From: Circinella umbellata
Taxonomy: Eukaryota > Mucoromycota > Mucoromycetes > Mucorales > Lichtheimiaceae
Direction: 5' to 3'
Assembly (NCBI GenBank): GCA_025093555.1
Contig: JAIWNF010000010.1
Location: 434,001 to 498,000 of the forward strand
DNA: 64,000 bases
Both the position numbers and the translations under genes were made by a program. Below are positions 34,126-46,511 of the stretch, piece after piece (the first letter of the stretch is position 1; every line of letters starts with the position of its first letter). The notes below the pieces were generated by a model, which saw nothing but the letters and a program-made list of their open reading frames with translations, was not told the DNA's origin and searched no databases.

Positions 34126-35296
34126 TTAGCGGAAGCGATGGAATTGGTCACGGTTATTCTTGAAGTATTCTTCAATATCTCTTGGCTTACGTTGTAAAAT
34201 TTCTTGAAGATCCTTGGTAGTGACATCAGCATGACCTTCAGAAGCAAGTCGGGACCATTCAAGAAGCTCTTGAATAGCATCATTGTTAAAGTATCGACCA
34301 ATTGGCATGGTGTAGGGCTTTTCAGTTCCTTGCTCGGCATCGGGACGATCCTTGAAACGTTGATCATCATGACGCTCATGCATGTATTGTTTCCATTCTT
34401 GATCGCTTATATGCTTATACTTAAACTGTTCAGGGCTCTTTTCGAGGGCAAGAGCCATACCACGAGCAATTTGCTCACCCTTCCAGTTTTTTTGAGGTGT
34501 AAAACAATAAACTTGCTTTTGCCTAACAAATACTTGCTTTCCATACTGTTCACGGAAAATGTTAAATATGGCATCAATCATATCGCGCAAATCAATAGAA
34601 CCCCATTTGCTCTCTTGCTTGATAGGCATACAAAGAGCTTGCTGCTTCTCGGCCAAAGGGGTCATTAAATAGAAGAGTTGATTCAAGAGAGGAAGACGGC
34701 TGATACAATGTTTTTCACCACCAAATTCTTGTCTGACCATTTCTTCAATTTTTCGGTATTCGCTCATGCACTTGAACTGTTGCTTATCTTGCTCCTTGAT
34801 ATGCTCAATGCCGATCCTATACATTGTATTTTATTAGAAACAATTACAATAGTAGGTTAATAATATAGTGATAATAATAATAATAATGAGTTTATGATTT
34901 ATATGAAGAAGAGAGATGAGGGGATTAAAGAGTAAAGCAGAGCCGTTATCATTTTTCTTACCAGGATTTCATGGCCATATGTTCCACATTTTCTTGTTTA
35001 GCGGCCTTGATTACATTTTGGGCTTCTTGAACACGTTGAGATGAATGTTCAGGAATCAAGAAGACACAACGAGCTTGTTTCATAGCATGACAAAGTTTAC
35101 TCTGATCTTGATAGTCGACTTCCATGATCTCACCACCCAGACGTTCGATGTCTTCCAATTTTTCACGGCTGCGGCAGAGACAACGAACTTGAACATTTTG
35201 AAGCTCTTCACGACCTTCCAAAAGACGACAGGCTACAGCATAACCGACGATGCTGTCAACGTTGGTAATAACACAGACCAGTTGCTTTTGAGACAT
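34126..35296 (-). CDS. NmrA-like / atypical SDR family protein
   Basis: Two exons on the minus strand, 35296-34962 and 34816-34126, join in frame (MKSW then IGIEHI) to 341 aa. The N-terminus has a Rossmann-like start, VCVITNVDSIVGYAVACRLL, which keeps only one glycine of the usual GxxGxxG NmrA signature. Next come VRCLCRSREKLEDIERLGGE and EVDYQDQSKLCHAM, both in the positions expected for NmrA/SDR proteins. NmrA-type proteins bind NAD(P) as redox sensors and can repress transcription factors; the weak glycine motif makes cofactor binding doubtful here. The C-terminal region is charged with no membrane segment. The start follows a T-rich leader and no in-frame upstream ATG is evident. Specific function unknown. 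Confidence 0.8.
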
Positions 35297-37384
35297 TTTT
35301 TATTGCTATTATAAAATTAGGTTGATAATTTCTGTTTTTTTAGAAAAAGCTTATTCTTCAACTTTCTTTTATATGCTTTATTTCTCATGTTTCTTTGATT
35401 TTTTTCTCACATTGTCAACAAGTTGCGTATTGATTCGGGCCATAAATTTGTTCTGAAAGAGGACCATCTTGATTTGTTGGGGTAAAAAAGTAAAAAAATC
35501 ATCCACTGGGAATATATCCTTTCTCATCTAATGAAAAGCAACTTTGACAAGATAAAAATTTTAGAAGAGAAATCTATGTTTGGTACTAACATACTAGTAA
35601 AGAAGTTGTTGTGAACTTGTTGATGGATTGCAATAAATTACAAGATTAACTTAATTGTATACTTTTTTTTTCCACGATCCCGTCAGGTCGTTGCCTTTTT
35701 ATTAAGTCTTGGGAAATTTAACAAGTAGCCAGATGTATAAGAAAAAAGGATAGTGATAAAGATTATGCAGAAGCGATACTAGCTACCATTTATTCTAAGA
35801 ACATAAATATCCACAATTACCATGTTTTTAGTAGTCGCTTTCTAATATTTATTTGAGAACAACAAATAATTTATGATTAAATTAATGTACTTTTTCTTCA
35901 TACGTATGTCAAGTTTGTTCAAATATTCAACTTTGATCATCCACAAAAAAGTTTTCAAAGCCAAATATTGAATGGCGCTAGACTCCATGATAACATGCTT
36001 GAGACTCTACGTACCGGTTGAAACCAAGAAAAACAAAAGAGTACCGTAATAATGTGCTATATATTTCTCACGATTGATAGACATAAACACCAAACATCAA
36101 TATCTATCTCAATAAAAAAGAGTACTTAAGTGACTGTGATACATACGATGCAGTTACTATTGTAACACTAACTGCACACATCCTACTTCATGGGATATCA
36201 AAGCTTTGTTCTTTCCAGTTTCCTCTGAAGCTCATTTAATTGCGCACTCTTTGATATGTACGATAACAATACCAGCTCTAATTGCACTATTCAAAAACCA
36301 GTATTTCTTTAATATCATTCATATTTATTTAACTTTAATTCATTTAGATCCCAGAAAACCTCAAATGGTCCTGGTCACTAGCAACATTAAACCTTTTACA
36401 TTGAGCAATTGTCCAAAAAAAAAAATTAAGTAGCTTCAAGAAGACACTCTACGATTGTAAAAGTGTTGATAAAACAGGTCAAAATCTCCCTATAATGAAA
36501 TAAAAATATGCTGCTTATAATTTAGATAACAGAAACGGCACTTATTCGGTATCTGCTTACTATACCAAGATTCCACTTGTTAACGCAGTCCACGAGAATC
36601 CCTGTTTACATATATAGATATATTTAGTAACATCTGACATGAGGTCTTTTATAACTATCAACAAACAAGATAAACCCGGCATAACCTTGAGAAACGTTAA
36701 GAACTCGAGACTTCAGGCTCTAGAAATGAGAATAGTAGCAAGGCTCTACGTTCGTTAAAAAGTTAGTATTCAATAGCTATGACACTATTACATGGCCTTG
36801 ATTATTTAAACATTTTTACTGCTTATTCAAGGCAGGAATTCGACAAGTCAAAGCTATTAAGGCTCCCTGAAAAACATCAAAAATGTTTTTGCTTATTTAT
36901 TATTGATATCGGATGGAATAGCGATGAGTATTCACGTGCCTATAAACGTCTTTATGCATTCTCAAAAGAACATTAAGTCAAAGTTTTGTATAAAAAGTAC
37001 TTACAATAATGGAATAGTCTGTTGGCATCGGAATCCATGAAAAGATGTTGATATGATTATATTCAAAAAGGGAAGGATAAAAAGAATGTGGAATATAATA
37101 TAGAATATAAATTAAAAGCTACATTTCGAGTTAGCAACTCTTAAGGATTTTTTTCATATTGTATTAGCTACTATAAATGCAACAATACTTCATTTATTCT
37201 ATGGCTTTTTTTTTCGCTAGCAATATGATATGGATAGATTTAGTAATAAAAAAAAAGATTGTAGATAGTCATTAAAGCACTTGAAGCTAATTTCTCTTAT
37301 CTTTTGGTTGCTACTTGTTCCTGTCACAACAAAGCGCGTTAAAAAGATTATTTTACTCTTTTTTTTCGCGTTATCACAAACCTC
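35297..37384. other. Intergenic, possible small coding relic
   Basis: Mostly AT-rich. The frame at 36779-36976 (65 codons, including GWNSDEYSRAYKRLYAFSK) has a more protein-like composition than its neighbours and could be an exon or relic, perhaps related to the F-box pseudogene that follows, but I cannot support a call. Confidence 0.4.
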
Positions 37385-39543
37385 ATGACATTAGTAATAC
37401 CTCAAAATAGTCAAACTATAGTGACTCATGGCACTGCATATACGCTTTATACTCAAACGCAATTAAATCTTGATTCAATACAAATCTTATTCAATCAAGG
37501 AAAATCTTGATACAATACCGAAAACTATGCTCAAGCGATTGCTTTATATACTGATGCCTTGATAATAATTCAAACCGAACTTACATCGACCATCTTACTC
37601 CATCGTGCTGCAGCTCATGAAACGCAGCACAATTATCATCTTGCATTGCGAGACAGCCAAGATGCGAACCCATACAATAACAATATAATACTGGATGCGT
37701 ATTACGCGAATGGTTCCCCACTTATATTATAAAATAAACTCAAAGAAGTTGCTCACGTATATTACCAAGGGATCACAAAGGTACCAGAACATACGCGAGA
37801 CCATGGACTTTTGGTAGAATATCATAAAAAAGTACAAGCGAAAATAAGTTCTGATAATCAGGGAATGGTACAGCGATTACCTTTGGAAATCATAATACGG
37901 ATCCTATCTTATGTATCCATCAGTGATTGTGCTCAACTCACGTCGTCATGTCGATTCTGGCACGAATTCATAGTAAATCAACCACCGGGAATATGGACTC
38001 ATGGTGATATCTCTGAAGTGACAGGCCAATACCATGCTTTACCAAAATGGTATAATAGCTATCTTGATTCAAAGGGAAAACAATGTATAAAAAGTATCAA
38101 GCTGGATATTTCAACACCAGATGATAAAGTACGTAGCACGTCAAGTTTTAACAGGATTGCACAAGAGAAGTGGAATAAGGTGGAATCTTTAGGTAAAGAA
38201 AACGCTTTTTCTCGAAGGATCGTAATAGCGGCAGTGTTTATGATACCATGACTGAAAAAAAAGAAAGATTTTTGTTTTAATAATTCATATTTTTGTTTTA
38301 TATAGAAATCGTTTTCCGCATGAAGCCGACATTCGTCAAGAAAAGGCGACATTTCGAAAGATTGTGCAATCCAAAAAAAAACTCGATAAAATCGCTCACG
38401 ATGCATACCGCCGGGAATTACATCAACTCTTTGAAGAACATTTTTTAAACATTACCAAGCCTGCAAACAGTTACGAACCATTTTGCTATATCCAGAACTG
38501 GCAAGATGGGAAAAATTGACAGCGACCTATCTGAATCCAACATGCACTTGACAGCATTTACATATACATTTGGGCCATCAATTGAAGTTGTGGGTGGCTA
38601 ATTTTTAAGCCTAGTCCTTACTTGAATTTGATAACCATCGATTTCAATAGTACAACTTCATATCATCTACCAGGGATACTTTACACGATACACGAGTACT
38701 GCAATGACACGTTACAATCTTTCTCTTTTAAACCAGTAGAGTTCAAAACACCGAATCGAATGTCGTTTATCCCATTTGTAGGAATTTCAGCAACCTACTC
38801 CCGTTTATTAACCCAACAAGAAGGCAATAACAACAACAATAGGAAAAAACTTGAAATTTTGGAGTTTATACCTAAATGCCCGTCATATGATTATGAAGAA
38901 AAGGACCCAAAAATTGACGAGATGGCATGGATAACGCAAAAAAACCACAGCACACTTAAAAGCTTAATTTTTGAATTAGATCCATTTGCAATGACTGATG
39001 TCAAATCATTACAAGTATTGGCTGAGCTTGGTGCCCCCAATTTGACAAAGTTGGTGCTTAGACAAAATAATCATTTGTGTCGTCTCACTCCAACTGTTCT
39101 TGCTGGTCTCATTAAAGCATTCCCTAACTTACATACTGTTGAATTATGCGGTACCAATTTTTGGAACGATACTGTTCTAGAAGCTCTTGGAGATCTATTG
39201 AATCTTCGACAATGTTCAATGTATCTGGATAATCACGGGATGACCATGGAACCAACACCGCCAAAAGATGATCAGGGAATTATTTTGGTTGAAGCAATAC
39301 AAAGCTTTTAGTAAAAGCTAAAAAAAATTGACATATTTTAGATTCGGTGCTGCTGAACGTCAAGGTGAATCATTTCATGTCATCAACAAAACACTCGCTT
39401 ATGCTCAGAAAAGAGCCGGTGAAAGCCCACATAGAAATGCAAAATACCCGAGACATTTACCGCATGATTTATTATCTCAAGTTGCTCAAACTATTGCTAA
39501 TTCTTGTCCAAATATTAAAGAGTTCTACTCAATAACATATTAA
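37385..39543 (+). pseudogene. Decayed TPR / F-box / LRR protein gene (Pof3/Dia2-like architecture)
   Basis: From ATG 37385 a single frame encodes a TPR-like region (IALYTDAL, then LLHRAAAHETQHNYHLALRD), interrupted by TGA at 37508 and TAA at 37730. Further on in the same frame come an F-box (QRLPLEIIIRILSYVSISDC, then SCRFWHEF) and downstream sequence. An intron ending near 38306 leads to another coding block that shifts frame near 38480. The leucine-rich part (38622-39311, with LGAPNLTKLVLRQNNHLCRL) and a final exon (about 39352-39543) follow. TPR, F-box and LRR in this order is the layout of fission-yeast Pof3 and budding-yeast Dia2, SCF substrate receptors. With two nonsense codons and a frameshift this copy is almost certainly dead. 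Such genes are often multicopy in Mucoromycota. Confidence 0.75.
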
Positions 39544-39980
39544 TAATAGAATAACAACTCGGTAATCAATATATATGCCACCATTGTTTTAAATAAAATT
39601 ATCTAATAGCATGATATATATTAAATAGTCGCTTTTATTGGTATAACTTATAGTGGAAACACATACATCACCATCACATATAATAGAGAAGATCAGTATG
39701 TTAAGCCCATATTAATTGACGAAAAGGGGAAAAAAAAGTTTTTGTTTATTATCATTGAAATTTTATTTGATAGAAAGGGAGTTACACAAAATGATTTATA
39801 ACTAGAGTATAGCTTTATAGGTATAAATGGAAGGTAGTTTGTATTTAAAAGAGTATCATTATGTTTGCAATTAACAGATTTCTGTTTCCTCAGTACAAAA
39901 GCCGGAATACAAATACTGTTCTAATTTCTATTCAACTCTTCTTGCTCGTGGGGATGGCATTGTTTTAGTTCTTGTCACGC
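39544..39980. other. Intergenic
   Basis: AT-rich spacer between the F-box pseudogene and the convergent gene ending at 39981; an AATAAA occurs shortly after the pseudogene end. Nothing else seen. Confidence 0.55.
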
Positions 39981-40589
39981 TTATATAAAAAAGCTAAACC
40001 ATGGGCCCGTTTGCTGCTGATAATATTCCTGTTGTCGAATTCGATGCAGATGCTCCAAGGACTGTGGCTGAAATAGTTCCCATATCAGTATTGTCAAGCG
40101 TTGTTGTCTACGGTTTCGTGGTCGAGGAGTAGACATTATTCTGTCCTCGTAATAACGATCTACCATAGAACGCAAATAATTAACTGTGTACATGATGGCC
40201 TCGGCATCAATTAGGTCAAGCCGTCCGCGCTTCACATCCATAACTATAATTCTTTGAAGGTAATCTGCATAATAAAGAATAGCATTCATTTTATTATTAA
40301 ATCTTTGCTCTTCGGTAACACCATAGTCTTGCTGTAAGTATGGTAGTCTCAGTCCTTGTTGCTGTTGTTGCAAAGTACGATGGATAATACTTTGTAAATA
40401 ATTAGAAGTATATAAATACTGATCATAGGCATCATAGCGATCCATTACATCTGTTATTTGCATATTGGCTTGTCGCTGGTCATTTAGTTGAGAAAATTCA
40501 AGAAATAGTATTTGATGTAGATGTTTTATGGCGCGAATAAAAGCACCAATGCTGATTATTCCTGGTCTGTAGTTATTGTTAAATGGCAT
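39981..40589 (-). CDS. Unknown helical, Tyr/Gln-rich protein
   Basis: Intact 202-aa frame starting at ATG 40589 (MPFNNNYRPG); an upstream in-frame ATG would add a hydrophobic/basic stretch that looks untranslated. The protein is predicted mostly helical and rich in Tyr, Gln, Arg and Ile. Three segments have a similar Y-x5-6-I/L pattern (YTSNYLQSIIHRTL, YYADYLQRIIVMD and YTVNYLRSMVDRYYED), suggesting an internally repeated helix of about 45-residue spacing. There is no signal peptide, membrane segment or cysteine cluster. I do not recognise a family. The internal repetition is visible in sequence; any role is unknown. Confidence 0.6.
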   Translation of the reverse strand: MPFNNNYRPGIISIGAFIRAIKHLHQILFLEFSQLNDQRQANMQITDVMDRYDAYDQYLYTSNYLQSIIHRTLQQQQQGLRLPYLQQDYGVTEEQRFNNKMNAILYYADYLQRIIVMDVKRGRLDLIDAEAIMYTVNYLRSMVDRYYEDRIMSTPRPRNRRQQRLTILIWELFQPQSLEHLHRIRQQEYYQQQTGPWFSFFI

Positions 40590-41837
40590 CGTTCGGTTTT
40601 TTATTATATTTTTTATTTTTATTGATTTGAAAAAGTAAATACATATTTCCACAAATTCAAAGTTGATATTTATATATTTTTTCGGCAGCTAAGAAATGAG
40701 AAGTTGTAAGACGATAATCCCCTAACTGAGGTAATTGACGATATTATTTTGCTAGAATAAATATAATAAAGAGTGTTGCTTCTGTATCAAAAGTGTTTTA
40801 TTATACCTGAATAAAGTACACGATAGCAGTTATCACTATAAAATAGTTGTAAATGCTCATTATCACCGTTGCTGGACTTTATTATGTGGTCACCACGAGA
40901 AGCAACAATGTATACATCGTTGCTTTGACAACTTTAAGAAAAAAAAAAACTTATTTCTATATTTGGTTTCAGGCTTAAAGTTGTCATGAGATTATTATTA
41001 AAGCTTTTATTGACATGTGAAAGAAGTAAATGGAACTCTTTAGTGTGTAAACAATGTTCACTTATCTAATAGCCACAGAAGTACAAATATAATTCCTTCG
41101 CTTTTTTACACACCCCTTAATTACATGTACCTGCATAATATTGCAGGCTGTTGAGAGGAGATACTTTTGTAATATTAAAAAAAAAAAAACTCCAAAATAT
41201 TGCTAGTAGTGTTCCTATATATAAAAATATATCATATTACTATAAAACAAAAAGAAATACATAGTTTCAAGCAGAAAAAAATCAGTGGAAGTCTCGCTAT
41301 TCTTTAAAAAAAAGTCTTTTTGGTAGGGACATGTGGCAATCGTCATGTAAATGGTCATCTTTTCATCAATATGCATCTCATTTTTGAAATGGAATGCTAT
41401 GATGTTGCACACTGTTAATATTATACACAGAAAGTCGAGGAAACGAAGATATTGTATATAAATACTATGTGTCTATAAGTAAGAGTCCAGCAGCTAGCGT
41501 ACCATTATTATATAGCGCTAAAAGTAAATAAAACCATAAATATGCGTGAGAAGAGAGGGTAAAAAAATTATGTTTCTTGGTGACACATACAGAAGCTGTC
41601 GGCAAATCTTCTACATGGCTGTGGGAACTTGTATAGCATAAGCAATCTCTATATTTCTCCACATTTTTTTTGACATGAGGTGAAATAGTGGAGAATGTAA
41701 AAAAAACTAGCACCATGCGAGAATCACATGTTACTTTTATTTACAACTTGTCGAAATGTAATAAAACTCTTTCTCCCTTTCTCTTCTTTTTTCTTCTTCT
41801 TTCTCCACCGTTTTTATTTTTAATTCGAGCCATTTTC
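40590..41837. other. Intergenic
   Basis: Divergent promoter region between the unknown 202-aa gene and carnitine acetyltransferase. AT-rich with A-runs. Open frames at 41215-41412 and 41465-41716 lack support. A CT-rich tract at about 41768-41812, just before the start codon, is typical of fungal 5' leaders. Confidence 0.5.
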
Positions 41838-44341
41838 ATGACTCCAAAGACTTACTCATTACAACACACGTTACCTCGATTACCTGTTCCTTCCCTCAAG
41901 GAATCGTGTGCTATTTATTTGCATTCGTTGAAACCCCTTTTAACACCAGAAGAATTTGTGCAAGCAGAAAAAAATGTGTCTGATTTTTTAGCGAGTGACT
42001 TATCACGTTCATTACAACAACGCTTAATTGACATTGATAAAACATCCCCTAACAATTGGTTGGAAGACAATTTCTGGTTGAGAAAAGGTATATATTATAC
42101 ATAATTTATTACCTTGTGATGACCTATAACGAATGAGCTGACTAGTTTTTTTTTAATTTTCATATGCTTATTTTTAATTATTATTATGATGTCATATAAT
42201 TCTTATTTGATCTACAGCATATCTTGAATGGAGAGATCCCTTAATGGTGAATAGTAATTGGTATATGTTGGGTCGAGACGATGTAAATCATCCTCAAGAT
42301 CTATTAGTAAATAATGGTGTACGACCTTCTGGGCAATTCACGCATTATCAAGTACATCGAGCAGCCCATATGATTCATCGTGGTCTTGAATATAAGGAAA
42401 AATTGGAAGCGTAAGTATATTATAAAGAGTGAGCTTTGGGCTGTTATTGTGTTGACATGATACTAATACATAAATATAATTATAGTGAGTCGATACCCGT
42501 AGATATGATCAAAGGACAAGCACAATGTATGTGGCAACATAGTCGGATCTTTGGTATCAACCGTGTTCCATTGCATCATTGTGATACTTTGATACAAGAG
42601 GACCTCTCTAGTTGTCGTCATATTGTTGTTCTTGTTCGAGACCAAATTTATAAATTACCAGTATATAAAAAACAAAACAATGATCAATGGCGACGTCTTT
42701 CTGCTGAAGAAATTGAACAGTAAGCTTTCTTTATAAATGGCGTGAATTTTTTCTTTTTTTGAAAGTTGGATAATCTTTCTAGCCTCCTGTTTTTTCAACT
42801 AACTGATATTTTCCCACATTATCTTCTTATAGACAACTGTTGACAATCGTTTCACACGTTCTTCAATTACAACAACGACAACATCCAATTGGTGTATTAA
42901 CAGCATGGGATCGTGATAGCTGGGCCATAGCCCGTAACCATTTATTAGCACTTGACCCACAAAACCAAGCAACAGCACATATTATTGAATCAAGTTTATT
43001 TGCTGTTGCTCTTGACGACAATAGTAATGGCGCCGATACAGGCTCTTGGAGCAAAACAGCTTTCTGTGGTCATCAAGGTTTAGGCAATGGTCATAATCGA
43101 TGGTATGACAAGTCACTAACTTTTGTTTTTGAAAGCAATGGCAAATGTTTCTTGACAGGTGAACATTCTCCTTGTGATGCCTTACTCCCCAGTTATGCTT
43201 GGGATTATATGCTTTATGAACCTTGTCCTTTACCATTCAACACCAATATAATTCAACCTTCTAATGAACAAAAAGGAGTCGAACATTTGACATGGCGTAC
43301 GGATGCATTCATTACTTCATGTCTTGAAGAAGCCCAAGCTTCAGCTGATGCTACGGCAGCATTTTCAGATTCATGTACTTGCTATTTCGATACTTTTGGA
43401 ACAGACTGGATAAAAAAAGTAGGCAAAGTTTCACCAGATGCCTTTTTACAAATGGTTTTACAATTGGCTTATTATCGATTACATAACAAAGTCGTGCCTA
43501 CTTATGAAACTGGATCTACTCGTAAATACTTACATGGTCGAACAGATACAATTCGAACTTGTAGTGTAGAAAGTAAGGCGTTTGTTGAAGGATGGTGTAA
43601 CAATGAACTTGATGTAAGTAGTAGTATTACTGTTAAGAACCAACTGAGAGGGAAGGGATGGGGGTTTTTTCTTGTGTGGCCAGTAATCAATGAAGATTGT
43701 AATTTACATATTGTACGCATAACATTGACCCTCATATTATTATGCTCACTAGTTACAAGCCAAATACGACTTATTAGTTAAAGCAACAGTAGCTCATCGA
43801 AAATACACTCAAATTGCAAGTGAAGGACGTGCTTGTGATCGACATTTGATGGTGTTGCGTTTATTAAACAGTGATCATCAAATACTTTCACCTATCACTG
43901 GTAAAATCGAAAACGCACCAATGCATGCTATGTTCCAAGATCCTATTTTCCAAAAATCCCAAACATGGACTTTAAGTACTTCTGGATTGCAAGCTGGTAT
44001 TCGATTGATGGGTACCGGATTTGGAGCTGGTCCTGTGGATGGCTATGGTAAATATGTGTGAATAATATTAGAGGAAGGGAAAGAAAATATAGACTATACT
44101 TTATTACATGTTAGATCAGTATTGATCATTATGATTTTTGCTAATTTTCACTCTTTTAGGTGTTAACTATATGGCTGCACCCACGCTCGTCAAGTTTGGT
44201 ATTGAATGCAAAAACGTGCCTGAAACGGTTACAGCACACAAATTTTCAGATACAATTCGTCAAACCCTGTTAGCTATGAAGGATGTCTGTGAACAAATCA
44301 ATAACCCTCTTGGTAAACAACAGCAACAGGCTAAGATTTAA
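41838..44341 (+). CDS. Carnitine O-acetyltransferase (choline/carnitine acyltransferase family)
   Basis: Six exons: 41838-42087, 42218-42410, 42486-42719, 42833-43613, 43753-44047 and 44160-44341, giving 644 aa in frame. Family blocks appear in order: LPRLPVPSLKESCAIYL, the NNWLEDNFWLRKAYLEWRDP segment, FGINRVPLHHCDT, and GNGHNRWYDKSLTFVF. The catalytic block GEHSPCDA carries the active-site His at about residue 337. The carnitine-site region YETGSTRKYLHGRTDTIRTC and the C-terminal GFGAGPVDGYGVNYM block follow. The enzyme swaps acetyl groups between CoA and carnitine, moving acetyl units between peroxisomes, cytosol and mitochondria. I start at MTPKTYS; a longer in-frame start at 41688 would add a hydrophobic stretch. 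The protein ends in AKI, a variant used as a peroxisomal targeting signal in some fungi. Confidence 0.93.
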
Positions 44342-45028
44342 TAGTTAAAAATAAATGCCGTTACAGTATCGTCTGTTATATTACTTGCCACCAATATTAT
44401 ACTATGAGTTATATCCTTTTCCCTCCACCCCATCTCTTATTGAATAAGACTATTATAATAAGTAAATAGAATACATTACGACTTCAACAAATCATATTAA
44501 TCCTATTAATTAATGTTTGCAATAAAAGAAATAAACTATTAATTATTGTTCGTATATCACACTTACTGACTATTTATTTTCGTTGAAGAAAAAGGGGTGA
44601 TGAAACAGTTGAAACAAACCTAAGACCATGCTAATGCACTTTTCAATTTAAGGTCAGCGCGTAATTCGAGATAAGAGAAAAATCGCGCAAAGTTGCTCCC
44701 TTCTTTCTTCACCTCTTCCATTCTAGACCTTGGGAAATCAACTTGTCTTTTGAGAAATGAATACACACATTCTGGTTATTTCTCCACAAAGTATATTAAT
44801 TTAAATATTGCTTTTCTTATTATAATCACAACACATTTCTTATTTTTAAAAGAAAAGAAAAGGACTTTTTTTTTTGCTTAAACATTCTATCATTAGAATA
44901 ACAGAAAAAAAGAAAGAAAGAACTTTTTTTTTATATTTTTCACCATCCATATGTTTGTTTATTCATTCATATGTTAAAAATACTCCTTACACTAATTATT
45001 GTTTTTATTTTGTTTAAAGGATATATCA
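44342..45028. other. Intergenic
   Basis: 3' flank of the acetyltransferase and left flank of the tandem duplication. AT-rich, with a lysine/phenylalanine-rich short frame that I do not call. Confidence 0.5.
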
Positions 45029-46076
45029 ACTGTTGTGAACTGCTGCTTAAATTGGAAAACAAGAACTCGAATGTGCATTTGAACTTTTGAATGCTTATTC
45101 AATATTGAAAATTGTTTTTGCTCAAGTAAGAAAACACGTTCTTTTAGCTTTTGTTAATTAACCCAAACTCTTTATTAATCTTTTGCAATCGTTTTTTTAA
45201 AGGTCTAGTAGTGTTGTGACTCACCACTTAATTTGGAAAACAAGACCTGAAATCATATTTGAACTTTTGAATTCTTTCATTGTGGGACTTGTATTGTTCA
45301 AGTAAGTAAACACATTCTTTTAACTATTTATTTAATTGAAATATTTTATAATCTTGTTTTATTAAAGACATTATATAATAGATAGTAACGATGGAAATGG
45401 GCGATTTCCTTCTGTTTTTCTTTATGTTTACAATATATATGGTAGTGGGCTACATAATTCGACTCTTCCGAATCTTGACTTGTTTTACTTGTTGCGATTT
45501 TGAAGATCGATGCGTCGAATACACTGTTGTTTTATTGACAGCCTAAAGAATGCCTTCACTCATCAATGGTGCCTCTTTCTCTCTTGCCATGACTCTTTTA
45601 TGGTATCCTTTTATGGGATTCTTGGATTACATGCCGGTTCACACATACGACCATCCCGGACATGATGGTGTAAAAAACTGTGTCTGGCAGCCACGTGTAG
45701 GCGTGTTGATTTGCCGCTCGGGTGAAGGGCGAAACGTAGACCACTAGCACTGTCCCGTAACAGTAATAAATACCGCGTATACAAGCAACCAGGAGTTGGG
45801 CGCCCTGGTGTCAGGTGTGTAATTCCAAGGATGAGGGATCGATGGGGGTGAGTGGTGCGTCCGGTTCAAGATTTTCGCTTGGTGTTGCCATAGTAACCTC
45901 CTTCTGATTTCTCCCTCTTTTTCGAGACTACTCAGATGCGGTATATATAACTATTTCTTCTTTCCTAAATCGCTAAGATAATGGTATGGAAATCATTACT
46001 GATAAAAAAGATGATATAAATATAAGAAAAGTCCAGTTGTACTAAATATTTTATTACTATTATTATTATAGACATT
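45029..46076. repeat. Tandem duplication, copy A (about 1.05 kb)
   Basis: The first of two direct repeats; the second begins near 46150. Upstream parts differ at several percent of positions, but the stretch from about 45547 to 45950 is nearly identical to copy B once the inserted LTR is removed. Inside are two exon-like blocks (about 45029-45125 and 45203-45300) that resemble each other and end in CAA|GTAAG, then a small-ORF pair and a relatively GC-rich tail. Confidence 0.9.
45391..45747 (+). other. Two small ORFs in one frame separated by a single TAA (copy A)
   Basis: ORF 1 (45391-45546, 51 aa) begins MEMGDFLLFF, contains one hydrophobic helix and a Cys-rich FRILTCFTCCDF end. After TAA and one AGA codon, ORF 2 (45550-45747, 65 aa) starts in the same frame with MPSLINGASFSLAMTLL and ends RSGEGRNVDH. 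The base changes I compared with copy B are mostly amino-acid-changing in ORF 1, while ORF 2 is identical up to the LTR. No known domain. It may be coding, a relic, or a non-coding transcript; I cannot decide. Confidence 0.3.
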
Positions 46077-46511
46077 GAATACTTTCATTATTGCGAACTG
46101 TTTTGTTCAAGTAAGAAATCATCTCTTTGACTTTTGAGAACAAACAGTACCGTTGTGATCCGCCGCTTAACTTGGAAAACAAGAACTCGAATGTGCATTT
46201 GAACTTTTGAATGCTTATTCATTATTGAAAATTGTTTTTGTTCAAGTAAGAAAGCACGTTCTTATAGCTTTTGTTAATTAATTCAAGCTCTTTATTAATC
46301 TTTTGTAATCGTTTTTTAAAGGTCCAGTAGTGTTGTGACCCACCGCTTAATTTGGAAAACAAGACCTGAAATCATATTTGAACTTTTGAATTCTTTCATT
46401 GTGGGATTTGTATTGTTCAAGTAAGTAAACACATTCTTGTAACTGTTTATTTAATTGAACCATTTTATAAAATATTGTTTTACTAAAGACATTATATAAT
46501 AGGTAGTAACG

